Positions 30,116-39,625 of a DNA stretch of 64,000 nt are shown here, in pieces. Numbering within the stretch: the first letter of the stretch is position 1; each line of letters starts with the position of its first letter. The DNA comes from Fundidesulfovibrio terrae. GTDB lineage: Bacteria > Desulfobacterota > Desulfovibrionia > Desulfovibrionales > Desulfovibrionaceae. A program made the position numbers and the translations under genes. The stretch covers positions 124,001 to 188,000 of the forward strand of contig NZ_JAKZFS010000005.1 of NCBI RefSeq assembly GCF_022808915.1, given 5' to 3'. The notes below the pieces were generated by a model. It made no database searches. It was not told where the DNA came from and worked only from the letters and a program-made list of their open reading frames with translations.

Positions 30116-31933
30116 ATGTTCGAATTCGTTCCCAAGGACTTCCCCACCGACCCCGGCGTTTATCTCATGAAGAACGCCCAGGGAAAGGTGCTCTACGTGG
30201 GCAAGGCCGTGAACCTGCGGTCGCGGCTGTCGTCGTATTTCCGGGGCGAGGTGCCCCATCCCAAGACCCGCGCCCTGGTGGCCAGGATCGCGGGCGTGGA
30301 CGTTCTGGTGACGGCCACGGAAAAGGAGGCCCTGCTCCTGGAGGCCAGCCTCATCAAGAAGCACCGGCCGCGCTACAACATCGTGCTGCGCGACGACAAG
30401 AGCCACATCCTCTTCAAGCTCGACAAGACCCACGATTTTCCCAAGATCGCCTTCACCCGCCGCGTGGTGCGCGACGGTTCCACCTACTTCGGTCCCTTCA
30501 CCTCGGCCCAGGCCGCCCGCAAAACCTGGCGCGAGCTCAACAAGCTTTTTCCCCTGCGCAAGTGCCGCGACGCCTCCTTCTCCAACCGCGTGCGCCCTTG
30601 CCTGTACCACTTCATCGGCCAGTGCCTGGCCCCCTGCGTGGGCAACATCTCCAAGGAGGACTACGCCGTTCTGGTCAGGCGGGTGGAAGCCTTTCTGTCC
30701 GGGCGCTCCGGGGACGTACTCAAGCGGGTGGAGCGCGAGATGCTGGAAGCCTCTGAAGCCCTGCTCTTCGAGCGGGCCGCCGAACTGCGGGACCTGCTCA
30801 CAGCCATGCGCGCCACCGTGGAGGGGCAGGCCGCCGTGCTGCCCAATCACGCCGACCTGGACGCCATAAGCGTGTTCGCTGCCGGGGGCGGCATGGGGCT
30901 CTCGGTGCTCTTCGTGCGCCAGGGAAGGCTCCTGGACCGGGCCAACTTCTTCTGGCCCGACTTCTCCGAGGACGAACTGCCCGAGGCCCTGCCGAGCTTT
31001 CTTACCCAGTACTACCGGCCGGAGAGCTTCATCCCCGCCCGCGTCCTGCTGCCCGCGCGCCTGATCGCAGTCATGGGGGAGCAGGACGTGTCCATGGCGG
31101 CGGAGGTGCTGGCCGAGCGGCGCGGGGGAAAAGTCGTGGTCACGGCCCCAAGATCCGCCGAGGAGGAGCGCTTGCTTGAGATCGCGGCGGCCAACGCGGC
31201 CCGCGCCGTGAGCGAGGCCCGCGACAAGGGCTCGGAGGAATCCATGCCCGCGCTCATCGGGCGCAAGCTCCAGGTGGGGCGCGAGATTGGGCGCATCGAG
31301 GTGGTGGACGTGTCCCACCTGGGCGGCAAGGGCATGCGCGTGGGCATGGTCGTGTACGAGGACGGACGCCTGGCCAAGGACTCCTACCGGCAGTACGCCA
31401 TGCCGGAACTGGAGGGCACGGGCGACGACTACGCCGCTCTGGCCAGGTGGGTGGAGAGGCGCATCGATTCCGGCGAGCCCTGGGCGGACCTCGTGCTCAT
31501 CGACGGCGGCAAGGGGCAGCTGGCGGCCGTGGAACGGGCCCTGGCACAGGCCGGGCTGCCGCACCTGTGGGAGCTGGCCTCCATCGCCAAGGCCGGGCAC
31601 ACCAAGACCGACATGGAGGAGCGCGTCTTCAGGCCGGGGCGCAAGAACCATCTGCCGCTGCGTCCCGGCAGCAAGGAGCTGCTCTTTTTGCAGCGCCTGC
31701 GCGACGAGGTGCACCGCTTCGTCATCGGCCGGCAGCGCCAGGCGCGCAAGAAGACGGCGCTCAAGAGCGAGATTCTGGCCATTCCGGGCGTCGGGCCCAA
31801 GACGGCCAAGCTCCTGTGGGACCGCTTCGGGACGCTGGATGCCATGCGCCGGGCCACCCTGGCCGAGATCGAATCCATTCCCGGATTTGGGGGCAAAAAA
31901 GCGAAAACCGTTTACGAATCGCTTCATTCCTAA
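30116..31933 (+). CDS. uvrC: Excinuclease ABC subunit C
   Basis: Makes the 3' and 5' incisions of nucleotide excision repair. It has 605 residues, as usual. In order: the GIY-YIG nuclease (PGVYLM, then LYVGKAVNLRSRL) in the first ~95 residues, a cysteine-bearing stretch, the UVR motif near 200-235 for UvrB contact, the RNase H-like second nuclease (VVDVSHLGGKGM, LVLIDGGKGQL), and a tandem helix-hairpin-helix end (IPGVGPKTAKLL, IPGFGGKKAKTV). ATG at 30116 follows a GGGG stretch rather than a good ribosome site. Longer upstream readings of this frame are spurious. Confidence 0.96.
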   Translation: MFEFVPKDFPTDPGVYLMKNAQGKVLYVGKAVNLRSRLSSYFRGEVPHPKTRALVARIAGVDVLVTATEKEALLLEASLIKKHRPRYNIVLRDDKSHILFKLDKTHDFPKIAFTRRVVRDGSTYFGPFTSAQAARKTWRELNKLFPLRKCRDASFSNRVRPCLYHFIGQCLAPCVGNISKEDYAVLVRRVEAFLSGRSGDVLKRVEREMLEASEALLFERAAELRDLLTAMRATVEGQAAVLPNHADLDAISVFAAGGGMGLSVLFVRQGRLLDRANFFWPDFSEDELPEALPSFLTQYYRPESFIPARVLLPARLIAVMGEQDVSMAAEVLAERRGGKVVVTAPRSAEEERLLEIAAANAARAVSEARDKGSEESMPALIGRKLQVGREIGRIEVVDVSHLGGKGMRVGMVVYEDGRLAKDSYRQYAMPELEGTGDDYAALARWVERRIDSGEPWADLVLIDGGKGQLAAVERALAQAGLPHLWELASIAKAGHTKTDMEERVFRPGRKNHLPLRPGSKELLFLQRLRDEVHRFVIGRQRQARKKTALKSEILAIPGVGPKTAKLLWDRFGTLDAMRRATLAEIESIPGFGGKKAKTVYESLHS

Positions 31934-32000
31934 GGGCCGCATTGCATTTCCGGCCAAAAGCCGGTATCCGCGCCTCGTCACGTTTCGCCAAGGAGTGTCC

Positions 32001-32687
32001 ATGCCCCGCTTCCAGCGCCTGCGCGAACACGTGTCCGGCCTGGAGCCCGAACACGTCTACCGCACCATCTACGACGAGAATCTGAATCCGGTCATCGAAG
32101 GAACCGAGCCCCTGGATCCTCAAGGTCTCCAGGACTTCCGCAAGGTCGATTTCACGGGCAAGTCCGTGGTGGACCTGGGCTGCAACTTCGGGTTCTTCTC
32201 CTTCCAGGCCCGCCGCCTGGGCGCGGCCAGCGTGACCGGCGTGGACCGGGAATCCCGGGTACTCGAAGGTGCGGCCATGCTGCGCGAAATCTTCGGGCTC
32301 GATGGCGTGGAGTTCGTCTCCTGCGATATCGACGTTCCCCTGAACTGCCTGTGCGGCCGAAAGTTCGACACGGCCATGCTGGTGGAGTTCATCGGCAAGA
32401 CCTTCGTGCGCGAGGGGCTCATCCCCCGCTCCCTGGCGTTCCTGGAAACGCTCTCCGACACGGAGCTGGTCCTCTCGGTGCAGAAGACCTACATGATCCG
32501 CAAGGAACTCGGTTCCACCGTCGAAGAGATGCGCCGCCACTATCCGGACCGGTATCTCGAGGACGGCGACATCCTGGTGCTGGATTTCGTCCGTGATTTC
32601 TTCAAGGATCGCTGGGATATAGAGATGCTCTCCGACATTGGCGACGGCTACGAGAAGCCCAGAAAGTACATGCGTCTGCGCAAATAA
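32001..32687 (+). CDS. SAM-dependent methyltransferase-like protein
   Basis: A 228-residue class I methyltransferase fold. Motif I is VVDLGCNFGFFSFQARRLGA (about 54-73), and motif II follows as VTGVDRE. The string PEHVYRTIYDENLNP before it and the Phe-rich end are unlike the tRNA-modifying CmoB, although motif I with CNFGFFSF recalls that group. AAGGAGTG precedes the ATG. It follows uvrC by 67 nt and may share its transcript. The substrate is unknown; a small molecule or RNA is possible. Confidence 0.75.
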   Translation: MPRFQRLREHVSGLEPEHVYRTIYDENLNPVIEGTEPLDPQGLQDFRKVDFTGKSVVDLGCNFGFFSFQARRLGAASVTGVDRESRVLEGAAMLREIFGLDGVEFVSCDIDVPLNCLCGRKFDTAMLVEFIGKTFVREGLIPRSLAFLETLSDTELVLSVQKTYMIRKELGSTVEEMRRHYPDRYLEDGDILVLDFVRDFFKDRWDIEMLSDIGDGYEKPRKYMRLRK

Positions 32688-32760
32688 TTCCCGGGTTTGC
32701 CTTTCTCTTTGCACAAGGCTGGGGTAGTAAGCTTCCTGACCCTTCCGGTAAGGAGGCCCT

Positions 32761-32988
32761 ATGACCATACTCCGATCGTTCGCTGCCTTGGCGCCGCTCC
32801 TGGTGATCCTGACCGCGTTGATCACCGGCCCGGCCTTGTCCCAGCACAACACCCAACGCATGGTTTCCGGCAAAAGCGGAGCCCCTGGCGCGCAGATGCC
32901 CAGGGACGACCGGGCGGCGCGGCACGCTCAAGACTTGCGCAACGAACGTGAGGACAGGGCGGAGGCGGCGCTTCCGGCGGGACGCTGA
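32761..32988 (+). CDS. Small exported protein of unknown function
   Basis: A 75-residue protein with an N-terminal signal peptide (MTILRSFAALAPLLVILTAL, cleavage probably after ALS near residue 27) and a short, very hydrophilic mature part rich in Arg, Ala, Asp and Gln. GTAAGGAGG 5-6 nt before the ATG is a near-ideal ribosome site, the main reason to accept it. No family recognised. A terminator follows 45 nt after the stop. Confidence 0.6.
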   Translation: MTILRSFAALAPLLVILTALITGPALSQHNTQRMVSGKSGAPGAQMPRDDRAARHAQDLRNEREDRAEAALPAGR

Positions 32989-33032
32989 TCACACCAGACA
33001 TTGCTCCCGAGTGGGGAGCCTTGCACCGATAC

Positions 33033-33066
33033 AAAAAAGCCCGGAGCGTACGTTCCGGGCTTTTTT
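33033..33066. terminator. Bidirectional intrinsic terminator
   Basis: Arms AAAAAAGCCCGGA (33033-33045) and TCCGGGCTTTTTT (33054-33066), 13 bp perfect, with U-runs on both strands. It separates the small exported gene from the convergent UPF0173-type gene. Confidence 0.92.
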
Positions 33067-33100
33067 CATATCTTTTGGTCCGCGTGAAACCGGTCCGGCT

Positions 33101-33829
33101 CTATTCGCAGCCGCAATCCTCGTTGAAGAGATTCCTTTCCAGCTTCACCGTTTGTCCCGGTTCGCAGTTCACCAGCATGGTGTCCACCCCCAGGTCCTCC
33201 AAGGCTAGGCCGAAGGCTCGGGTGTTCCTCTCCAGCACCGGGAATGTGCCCCAGTGCATGGGCAGCACCTGCCTGCACTTGAGCAGTTTGCAGGCCACGG
33301 CCGCCTGGCGCGCGTCCATGGTGAAGACTCCGCCCACGGGCAAGAGGGCCATGTCGATGGAGAAGAGCTTTCCGTAGAGCTCCATGGTGGCGAAGATGGC
33401 GGTGTCTCCCGAGTGGTACAGGGTGTAGCCGTCGCCGAGCGTCAGCACGTAGCCCACGGGCCAGCCCGATTCGCTGGAATGCACGGCCTGCACCATGGTG
33501 GCCCGCACGGTGCCGAGCGAGATGCTGCCGCCGATGTTGATGCCGATGCCGTTGACCACCTGCTCCTTGGGCAGTCCCTGACCCACCAGTTTGGAGCACG
33601 TCTCCACGATGGCCAGGAGCTTGGCCCCGGTGGCCAGGCAGATTTCCATGGCCTGGCCGACGTGGTCGCCGTGGTCGTGGGTGACGAGCACGTAGTCCAC
33701 CTGGGTGATGTCCTTAGCTGCCAGGACGGATTTGGGGTTGCCGTCGAAGAAGGGGTCTATGAGGATGGTCATGCCGTCGGTCTTGACGGTGAAGTTCGAA
33801 TGGCCGTTCCAGGTGAGCGCGTGGGCCAT
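33101..33829 (-). CDS. UPF0173-type metal-dependent hydrolase (MBL fold)
   Basis: A 242-residue metallo-beta-lactamase-fold protein of the UlaG-like/UPF0173 type. The zinc motif is THDHGDHVG; further ligands are in LYHSGDTAIF and in LPMHWGTFP near residue 205. The start MAHALTWNGHSN is the normal family N-terminus, where WxGHS is conserved. The C-terminal CGCE is unusual. Substrate unknown. GGAGGACT lies just before the ATG. Downstream of ubiX by 49 nt on the same strand, so probably one transcript. Confidence 0.9.
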   Translation of the reverse strand: MAHALTWNGHSNFTVKTDGMTILIDPFFDGNPKSVLAAKDITQVDYVLVTHDHGDHVGQAMEICLATGAKLLAIVETCSKLVGQGLPKEQVVNGIGINIGGSISLGTVRATMVQAVHSSESGWPVGYVLTLGDGYTLYHSGDTAIFATMELYGKLFSIDMALLPVGGVFTMDARQAAVACKLLKCRQVLPMHWGTFPVLERNTRAFGLALEDLGVDTMLVNCEPGQTVKLERNLFNEDCGCE

Positions 33830-33878
33830 GGGGAGTCCTCCTGTCGTACGGGTCGGGCGGGTTCAGACGGACGACGGG

Positions 33879-34448
33879 CTAGCCGTCCTTCCAGCGCTTC
33901 CCGAGGTTGTGGGGGATGTCCAAGAGGTCGAGCGCCCTGGCGGCGATGAAGTCCGCCAGTTCGCCGATGGTCTGCGGCCGGGAGTAGAATCCGGGGCAGG
34001 CTGGCAGGATGTCCGCTCCGGCCTGCTTGGCGGCCAGCAGGTTCTTCAGGTGGATCTCGTTGAAAGGGGTCTCTCGCGGCACCAGCACCAGGCGGCGTCC
34101 CTCCTTGAGGGTCACGTCCGCTGCCCGGTGGATCAGGTTGGAACCGAAACCGTTGGCGATGGCCGCCAGTGAGGCCATGGAGCACGGGCAGACGATCATC
34201 CCGGCGTGCCGCCAGGAGCCGCTGGCGGGGCCTGCGGCGAGATCGTGCTGGGAATAGGACGCCTGGGCCAGGGCCTCAAGCTCGGGAGCCTGGACGTCGG
34301 ATTCCAGCTCCAGGACCTTCTTGGCCGCCTCGGAAAGAATCAGGTGCAACGAAAGCCCGGGGTCGGCCGATATGGCCCGGGCCAGGGCCACGGCGTAGGG
34401 CATTCCGGAGGCTCCGGTGACGGCCAGGACGATGCGCTTTGCGGTCAT
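33879..34448 (-). CDS. ubiX: Flavin prenyltransferase UbiX
   Basis: Joins dimethylallyl phosphate to FMN to make the prenylated cofactor used by UbiD-type decarboxylases. It has 189 residues. The phosphate-binding TGASGMPYAVALA is at the N-terminus, CPCSMASLAAIANG in the middle, and VLVPRETPFNEIHLKN and PACPGFYSRP in the family positions. No ubiD lies in the window. It is divergent from clpS; one arm of a 10-bp inverted repeat overlaps its translation-initiation region. Confidence 0.95.
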   Translation of the reverse strand: MTAKRIVLAVTGASGMPYAVALARAISADPGLSLHLILSEAAKKVLELESDVQAPELEALAQASYSQHDLAAGPASGSWRHAGMIVCPCSMASLAAIANGFGSNLIHRAADVTLKEGRRLVLVPRETPFNEIHLKNLLAAKQAGADILPACPGFYSRPQTIGELADFIAARALDLLDIPHNLGKRWKDG

Positions 34449-34458
34449 GAATCCATTT

Positions 34459-34533
34459 ATATCCTGGTCCGGCGCGCTGTCCAGAGAGCTTTTCGCGCCT
34501 TGCCTGTGCCGCGATTTTTCAGTACCAGGATAT
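34459..34533. promoter_or_regulatory. Widely spaced inverted repeat in the ubiX/clpS divergent region
   Basis: ATATCCTGGT (34459-34468) and ACCAGGATAT (34524-34533) are exact complements 55 nt apart. One arm lies 11 nt upstream of the ubiX ATG, the other 91 nt upstream of the clpS ATG. Could be two half-operators or chance. Confidence 0.35.
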
Positions 34534-34623
34534 TGTCATTCATCCGGGCAGCCGACACCTCGACAACGCCTCGCCAGGTCTTATCTCAGGGCCGAGCCGC
34601 CCACCCCATACGGAGTTTTCGAC

Positions 34624-34938
34624 ATGGCCGGACCATTGCATCAGGACGAATCCGAATCCGGGACCGGACTCAAGGACGAAGTCCGGGAGCCCAGAAAATA
34701 CAAGGTGCTCCTGCACAACGACGACTACACAACGATGGAATTCGTGGTACAGGTGCTCCAGACCGTCTTCCACAAGACGGAAGCCGAAGCCACCCAGATC
34801 ATGCTGGCCGTGCACAAGAACGGCATGGGCGTGTGCGGGGTGTTCACGGCCGAAGTGGCCGAAACCAAGGTGGTCGCGGTGCGCCAACTGGCCCGCCAGG
34901 GCGGGTATCCGCTCAAGTGCACCATGGAAGAGGAATAA
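34624..34938 (+). CDS. clpS: ClpS adaptor for the ClpA protease
   Basis: A 104-residue adaptor that brings N-degron substrates to ClpAP. The core begins VLLHNDDYTTMEFVVQVLQ, with the conserved Asn-Asp and the Met of the binding pocket. The segment MLAVHKNGMGVCGVFTAEVA completes the fold and has the His of the pocket. The N-terminal ~25 residues are the usual flexible tail. ATG at 34624 is preferred to the long upstream reading that begins at 34417 within the ubiX region. Its stop directly abuts the clpA ATG (no gap). Confidence 0.95.
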   Translation: MAGPLHQDESESGTGLKDEVREPRKYKVLLHNDDYTTMEFVVQVLQTVFHKTEAEATQIMLAVHKNGMGVCGVFTAEVAETKVVAVRQLARQGGYPLKCTMEEE

Positions 34939-37239
34939 ATGCTCGGAAAAAGACTCGAACGGGTCCTCACCAACGCGGTGAAGGAAGTCAAACGCCGCAA
35001 CCACGAATACCTCACCCTGGAGCACCTGCTCCACGCCATCGTGGGCGAGGAGAGCGGCAAGTCCATACTCATCAACTGTGGAGCCAACGTGGTGCGCCTG
35101 CGCCACCAGCTTGAGCGCTTCTTCGCCGAACACATGGAGACGCTGCCCCAGGAGCAGGCCACGGAAGTGGTCCAGACCCTGGGCGTGCAGCGCGTGCTGC
35201 AGCGGGCCATCATGCAGATACAGTCCGCGGGCAAGACCAAGGTGGACGTGGGCGACGTGCTGGCGGCCATCTTCGAGGAGGACGACTCCTACGCGGTCTA
35301 TTTTCTTAAGTCCCACGGCGTTTCCCGCCTGGACGTGCTGGAGTGCATCGCCCACGGCCAGGGCATGGAGGAGGGCGGGGATTCTGAGGACGCCTCCCGG
35401 CAGGGCGAGGAACCCGGCAAGAAGAAGGAATCCGCCCTGGAGCAATTCACCGTGGACCTCGTGGCCAAGGCCCGCGAGGGCAAGATCGATCCGCTCATCG
35501 GGCGCGACGAGGAGCTGACCCGCACCGTGCAGGTGCTGGCGCGCCGTCGCAAAAACAACCCCCTCTACGTGGGCGACCCCGGCGTGGGCAAGACCGCCCT
35601 GGCCGAGGGCCTGGCCCTGAAGATATCCAAGGGAGAAGTGCCCGAGGCGTTCAGGGACGTGGAAATCTTCGCCCTGGACATGGGGGCGCTCCTGGCCGGG
35701 ACCAAGTACCGGGGCGACTTCGAGGCCCGCATGAAGAGCGTGCTGAACGAATTCAAGGCCAAGCCCGGGGCCATCCTCTTCGTGGACGAGATCCACACCA
35801 TCGTGGGCGCGGGAGCCACCAGCGGCGGCACCATGGACGCCTCCAACATCCTCAAGCCCGTGCTGGCCTCGGGGCAGCTGCGCTGCATCGGCTCCACCAC
35901 CTACGAGGAATACAAGAACCATTTCGAGAAGGACCGCGCCTTGTCGCGCCGCTTCCAGAAGATCGACGTGAAGGAGCCCACCCAGGAGGAGGCCGTGGAA
36001 ATCCTCAAGGGCCTCAAGCCCCACTACGAGGAGCACCACGGGGTGCAGTACACGCCCGCCGCCCTGAAAAGCGCGGTGGAGCTTTCCGCGCGCCATATCA
36101 ACGACCGCTACCTGCCCGACAAGGCCATCGACGTCATCGACGAAGCCGGGGCGGTGTTCCGCCTCTCGGGCAAGCCCGGCAAGAACGTCGTCGGCGTGCA
36201 TGACGTGGAGAAGGTGGTCTCGCGCATGGCCAGGATTCCGGCCCAGCGCGTGTCCTCCACCGACCGCACCCGTCTCTCCGGGTTCGAGGACGAACTCAAG
36301 CGCCTGCTCTTCGGCCAGGACGAGGCCATCGACGTACTGGCCAAGGCCATCAAGCGCTCCCGCGCCGGGCTCGCCCTGGCGGGAAAGCCAACCGGCAACT
36401 TCCTGCTCACCGGTCCCACCGGCGTGGGCAAGACCGAGCTGGCCAAGCAGCTGGCCAACGTGCTGGGCATCCACTTCATGCGCTTCGATATGAGCGAATA
36501 CATGGAGAAGCACGCCGTGGCCCGGCTCATCGGCGCGCCTCCGGGCTACGTGGGCTTCGACCAGGGCGGGCTCTTGACCGACGGCATCCGCAAGAATCCC
36601 TACTGCGTGCTGCTGCTCGACGAGATCGAGAAGGCCCACCCGGACATGTTCAACATCCTGCTGCAGGTGATGGACTATGCCACGCTTACCGACAACAACG
36701 GGCGCAAGGCCGACTTCAGCCATGTGATCCTGCTCATGACCTCCAACGCCGGCGCGCGCGAGATGGCCTCCAAGGCCATTGGCTTCGGCCAGTCCAAGCC
36801 GGAAGACGCCGCCTTCCACGGCCAGAAGGCCCTGGAACGGCTCTTCACGCCGGAATTCCGCAACAGGCTGGACGCCGTGATCTCGTTCAAGCCCTTGACC
36901 CCGTCCATCATGGAGATGATCGTGGGCAAGTACATCACGGAACTCAACGCCCAGCTCAAGGAGCGCAAGGTCCTGGTGGATTTGAGCGACAAGGCCGTGG
37001 CCTGGCTGGCCGAGCGGGGCTTCGATCCGGCTTTCGGTGCGCGGCCGCTGGCGCGTCTGATTCAGGAGAAGCTCAAGGATCCCCTGGCCGACGAACTGCT
37101 CTTCGGAAAGCTCCAGAAGGGCGGAACCGTCAAGGTCGACGTGGCCAAGGAAGGGCCGAAGAAGAGCAAGAGCGGCAAGGTGGAGACGGTGCTTTCCTTC
37201 GATTTCAAAACCAAGGCCGGGGAGAAGGAAAAGGTGTAG
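34939..37239 (+). CDS. clpA: ClpA ATPase, unfoldase of the ClpAP protease
   Basis: A 766-residue class I Hsp100 unfoldase. The N-domain for ClpS binding covers about 1-140. NBD1 has Walker [11 protein letters not shown] and Walker [14 protein letters not shown]2 has [10 protein letters not shown] and [10 protein letters not shown] with arginine-finger strings. The ClpP-docking tripeptide Ile-Gly-Phe is in SKAIGFGQ. Family length is 750-760. The gene starts on the base after the clpS stop; AAGAGGAAT inside the clpS end serves as ribosome site. The Lys-rich C-terminal end is slightly extended. A terminator follows. Confidence 0.96.
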   Translation: MLGKRLERVLTNAVKEVKRRNHEYLTLEHLLHAIVGEESGKSILINCGANVVRLRHQLERFFAEHMETLPQEQATEVVQTLGVQRVLQRAIMQIQSAGKTKVDVGDVLAAIFEEDDSYAVYFLKSHGVSRLDVLECIAHGQGMEEGGDSEDASRQGEEPGKKKESALEQFTVDLVAKAREGKIDPLIGRDEELTRTVQVLARRRKNNPLYVGDPGVGKTALAEGLALKISKGEVPEAFRDVEIFALDMGALLAGTKYRGDFEARMKSVLNEFKAKPGAILFVDEIHTIVGAGATSGGTMDASNILKPVLASGQLRCIGSTTYEEYKNHFEKDRALSRRFQKIDVKEPTQEEAVEILKGLKPHYEEHHGVQYTPAALKSAVELSARHINDRYLPDKAIDVIDEAGAVFRLSGKPGKNVVGVHDVEKVVSRMARIPAQRVSSTDRTRLSGFEDELKRLLFGQDEAIDVLAKAIKRSRAGLALAGKPTGNFLLTGPTGVGKTELAKQLANVLGIHFMRFDMSEYMEKHAVARLIGAPPGYVGFDQGGLLTDGIRKNPYCVLLLDEIEKAHPDMFNILLQVMDYATLTDNNGRKADFSHVILLMTSNAGAREMASKAIGFGQSKPEDAAFHGQKALERLFTPEFRNRLDAVISFKPLTPSIMEMIVGKYITELNAQLKERKVLVDLSDKAVAWLAERGFDPAFGARPLARLIQEKLKDPLADELLFGKLQKGGTVKVDVAKEGPKKSKSGKVETVLSFDFKTKAGEKEKV

Positions 37240-37636
37240 TCGCGCCTTTGGCTTGAACTTCTCATCTTTCGTGCCGCCTGCGCGCGAAGGGTATGAGCGA
37301 TCTCAAACGCCCGGTCCGTGACCGGGCGTTTTTTTTCAGGGCGGTCTTCAGACGTTCTGGCCGGAGGAAACTCACTTCGGGGATGAAGCACGCAAGGAAT
37401 TCGGCGTAGCAAGACACCCGCGCAGGACACGAACTCACCCGGGAATTTTCCAGCGGAATCCCCGGGGGCGTGAAGCACTTCCTGGGTAGACATGATCCGC
37501 TCATGCCTGTATCTGCTCGGCATTCGTGAACGCTTCTCGTTTTTTTGCAATAATGACAATTTGTGGATTGCAGCCTCCAGCGATGTAATCGTGGACCCGA
37601 TGCCGGTTTCTACCGATTAACTCAAAGGATTTACTC
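37240..37636. other. Intergenic region between clpA and the CBS gene
   Basis: 397 bp. It holds the clpA terminator at 37306-37336; beyond about 37500 it is A/T-richer (CGTTTTTTTGCAATAATGAC), a likely promoter area for the CBS-transporter pair. No gene is supported. Confidence 0.6.
37306..37336 (+). terminator. Intrinsic terminator after clpA
   Basis: Stem AACGCCCGGT (37306-37315) / ACCGGGCGTT (37321-37330), loop CCGTG, followed by six or more T. Canonical form. Confidence 0.93.
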
Positions 37637-38101
37637 ATGAAAATATCCACCATCATGAACAGGCAGGTGGCCAAGACCGGCCCCGGCGAAAGCTTCGCAA
37701 AGGTGCTGGCGGCCATGCAGGCCATGCCCTCGCGGCTTTTGCACGTTGTGGATGCTGATGACAGGCTCATGGGAATCATCTCCAGCTATGATGTGCTCAA
37801 GGTTATGATGCCTTTCTACCTGGACTCCAACTTGGCCAAGGCCGTGACCGATGACGAGAATTTCGTACGCCGCCTGCTGGCCGACAACGCTCACCTCACG
37901 GCTGCGGACATCATGGCCGTGGATATCATTACCCTCCATGAGGACTCCCATCTGCTGGAAGCCGAGGCCCTGATCAAGGAAAAGGCCGTCAATGCCCTGC
38001 CAGTTCTGGACGAGCAGGGGCACGTGGTGGGTGAAGTGACCCGCCAGGCCATTCTGTCTCAATTCATCGAACTCTGCGCTCCAGCAAGCTCGGAACAATA
38101 G
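37637..38101 (+). CDS. Two-CBS-domain protein
   Basis: A 154-residue protein made of a tandem CBS pair (about 1-65 and 75-140), the module that binds adenosine nucleotides to sense energy state. The first repeat starts MKISTIMNRQVAKTGPGES and contains LLHVVDADDRLMGIIS; the second has ALPVLDEQGHVVGEVTR. AAAGGATTT precedes the ATG. It is followed 14 nt later by a 12-helix-type transporter, so it is a strong candidate for a separate regulatory subunit of that carrier, as CBS domains often are in fused form. Confidence 0.88.
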   Translation: MKISTIMNRQVAKTGPGESFAKVLAAMQAMPSRLLHVVDADDRLMGIISSYDVLKVMMPFYLDSNLAKAVTDDENFVRRLLADNAHLTAADIMAVDIITLHEDSHLLEAEALIKEKAVNALPVLDEQGHVVGEVTRQAILSQFIELCAPASSEQ

Positions 38102-38115
38102 GACGGAGCGCTTTC

Positions 38116-39453
38116 ATGTTCTGGATAGCAGTCGGCATTTTCTTCAGCGCCTATGCGGTGATCGTTTCGGAAAAAGTCCATAAGACAAAGGTGGCCATGT
38201 TCGGGGCGGCATTGACGCTCTTGACCAAGGTTCTCACCCAGCACGATGCACTGCACAACATCGATCTTGGCGTGGATTGGAACGTCATCTTTCTGCTTAT
38301 CTCCATGATGATTATGGTCAACATCATGACCAAGACTGGCGTGTTCCAGTACGTGGCCATAAAATCAGCCAAGATCGCCAAGGGAGACCCTGTCCGGTTG
38401 ATGATCATCTTCTCCATCGTCACCGCCCTGGCCTCGGCGTTTCTGGACAACGTGACCACTGTGCTCCTGCTGGCCCCGGTTACGCTTTTGATCGCAAAAG
38501 AACTCGAGGTGGACCCCGTTCCCTACCTCATCACCGAGGCGATGGCCTCCAATATAGGCGGCACGGCCACCCTCATCGGCGACCCACCCAACATCATGAT
38601 CGCCTCCAAGGCAGGACTTGCCTTCACGGATTTCGTCTACCACCTCACCCCCGTGATCATCCTCGCCATGATCGTGTGGATGCTGGTTTGGAAGGTGGTA
38701 TTCGGCAAACGCTTGCGTGCCAGGGAGGATCTCAAGGCCCGCGTCATGGCCATGGACGAGAACGCGCTCATAAAGGACATGGGGCTACTCAAAAAGTCCG
38801 GCGCCATCATGGGGCTTACCATCGTGGGTTTCGTGCTGCATGGCGTGTTCCATTACGAACCGGCTACAGTAGCCCTGGCAGGAGCTTCTCTTTTGCTGAT
38901 GCTTTCCGACGAAGATCCGCACACTGTGCTGATTGAATTGGAATGGTCCACCATATTCTTCTTCATAGGGCTGTTCATCATCATTGGAGGTACGGTGAAG
39001 GTGGGCTTCATCGAGGTGCTCGCGCGCAGCATGATTGGGCTGACCTCTCCGACACCCAGCGACATGTTCACGCTGTCCATGGTCATGGTGTGGTTTTCGG
39101 CCATGGCCTCGGCGATTGTGGACAACATCCCCTTCGTGGCCACCATGAACCCGCTGCTGGTGGACATGGCCGAGAAGGTGCTTGGGCCGTCCACGGGACT
39201 CAAGGGATTCGAGCTTCTCCAGCACCCCTCCATGATGCCGGTGTGGTGGGCTCTGGCTTTGGGCGCGTGCCTCGGCGGCAACGGCACAGCCATCGGGGCC
39301 TCCGCCAACGTGATTGTGGTGGGGATGAGCGAAAAGGCCGGGCACAAGATCACCTTCCTGCGTTTCATGAAGTACGGCGTGCCGGTGATGCTTCTGACCG
39401 TGGCCGTCGCAACGGTGTATCTGTACGTGCGGTATTACGTTCTGAAGTGGTAG
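38116..39453 (+). CDS. ArsB/NhaD-superfamily ion transporter
   Basis: A 445-residue membrane protein with about 11-12 hydrophobic segments in two inverted halves. The repeated signature is ALASAFLDNVTTVLLLAPV in the first half and MASAIVDNIPFVATMNPL in the second; the asparagine/aspartate pairs are the substrate and cation sites in the family. ASNIGGTATLIGDPPNIMI is the citrate/ArsB/P-protein type string. The likely role is Na+/H+ antiport or anion export; the substrate cannot be fixed. A GGACGGAGCG motif precedes the ATG. Preceded by the CBS gene, probably its regulator. Confidence 0.85.
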   Translation: MFWIAVGIFFSAYAVIVSEKVHKTKVAMFGAALTLLTKVLTQHDALHNIDLGVDWNVIFLLISMMIMVNIMTKTGVFQYVAIKSAKIAKGDPVRLMIIFSIVTALASAFLDNVTTVLLLAPVTLLIAKELEVDPVPYLITEAMASNIGGTATLIGDPPNIMIASKAGLAFTDFVYHLTPVIILAMIVWMLVWKVVFGKRLRAREDLKARVMAMDENALIKDMGLLKKSGAIMGLTIVGFVLHGVFHYEPATVALAGASLLLMLSDEDPHTVLIELEWSTIFFFIGLFIIIGGTVKVGFIEVLARSMIGLTSPTPSDMFTLSMVMVWFSAMASAIVDNIPFVATMNPLLVDMAEKVLGPSTGLKGFELLQHPSMMPVWWALALGACLGGNGTAIGASANVIVVGMSEKAGHKITFLRFMKYGVPVMLLTVAVATVYLYVRYYVLKW

Positions 39454-39563
39454 CTTGGGAGAGCGCTTCCGGTGCGGCGATTGGCACATGCCGTGGGCAG
39501 GTCCAGACGCGCCCCTAAGCATTTGCCCTCCCGCATACGACCTGGCGGATGTCCTGTCCGGGA

Positions 39564-39606
39564 CAAAAAAAGCATGCGCCCGGCTCGAATGATAGAGCCG
39601 GGCGCA
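39564..39606 (-). terminator. Intrinsic terminator after the ACT protein gene
   Basis: Stem TGCGCCCGGCTC (39575-39586) / GAGCCGGGCGCA (39595-39606), 12 bp perfect. On minus it leads into a run of T (plus A-run at 39564-39570). It closes the paaK-ACT transcript. Confidence 0.88.
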
Positions 39607-39625
39607 CAACTTCTTCTAGGTCAAA

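Noticed and set aside
29054-32002. 982-residue open frame on minus covering uvrC, LOG-like and HIT genes
   Set aside because: Only its last part is the HIT protein; the rest is antisense to uvrC. The HIT start at 29554 overlaps the LOG-like stop as expected for coupled genes.
34540-36819. 759-residue open frame on minus opposite clpA
   Set aside because: Antisense shadow of clpS-clpA, caused by high GC; His/Gly/Val-rich composition, no recognisable domain.
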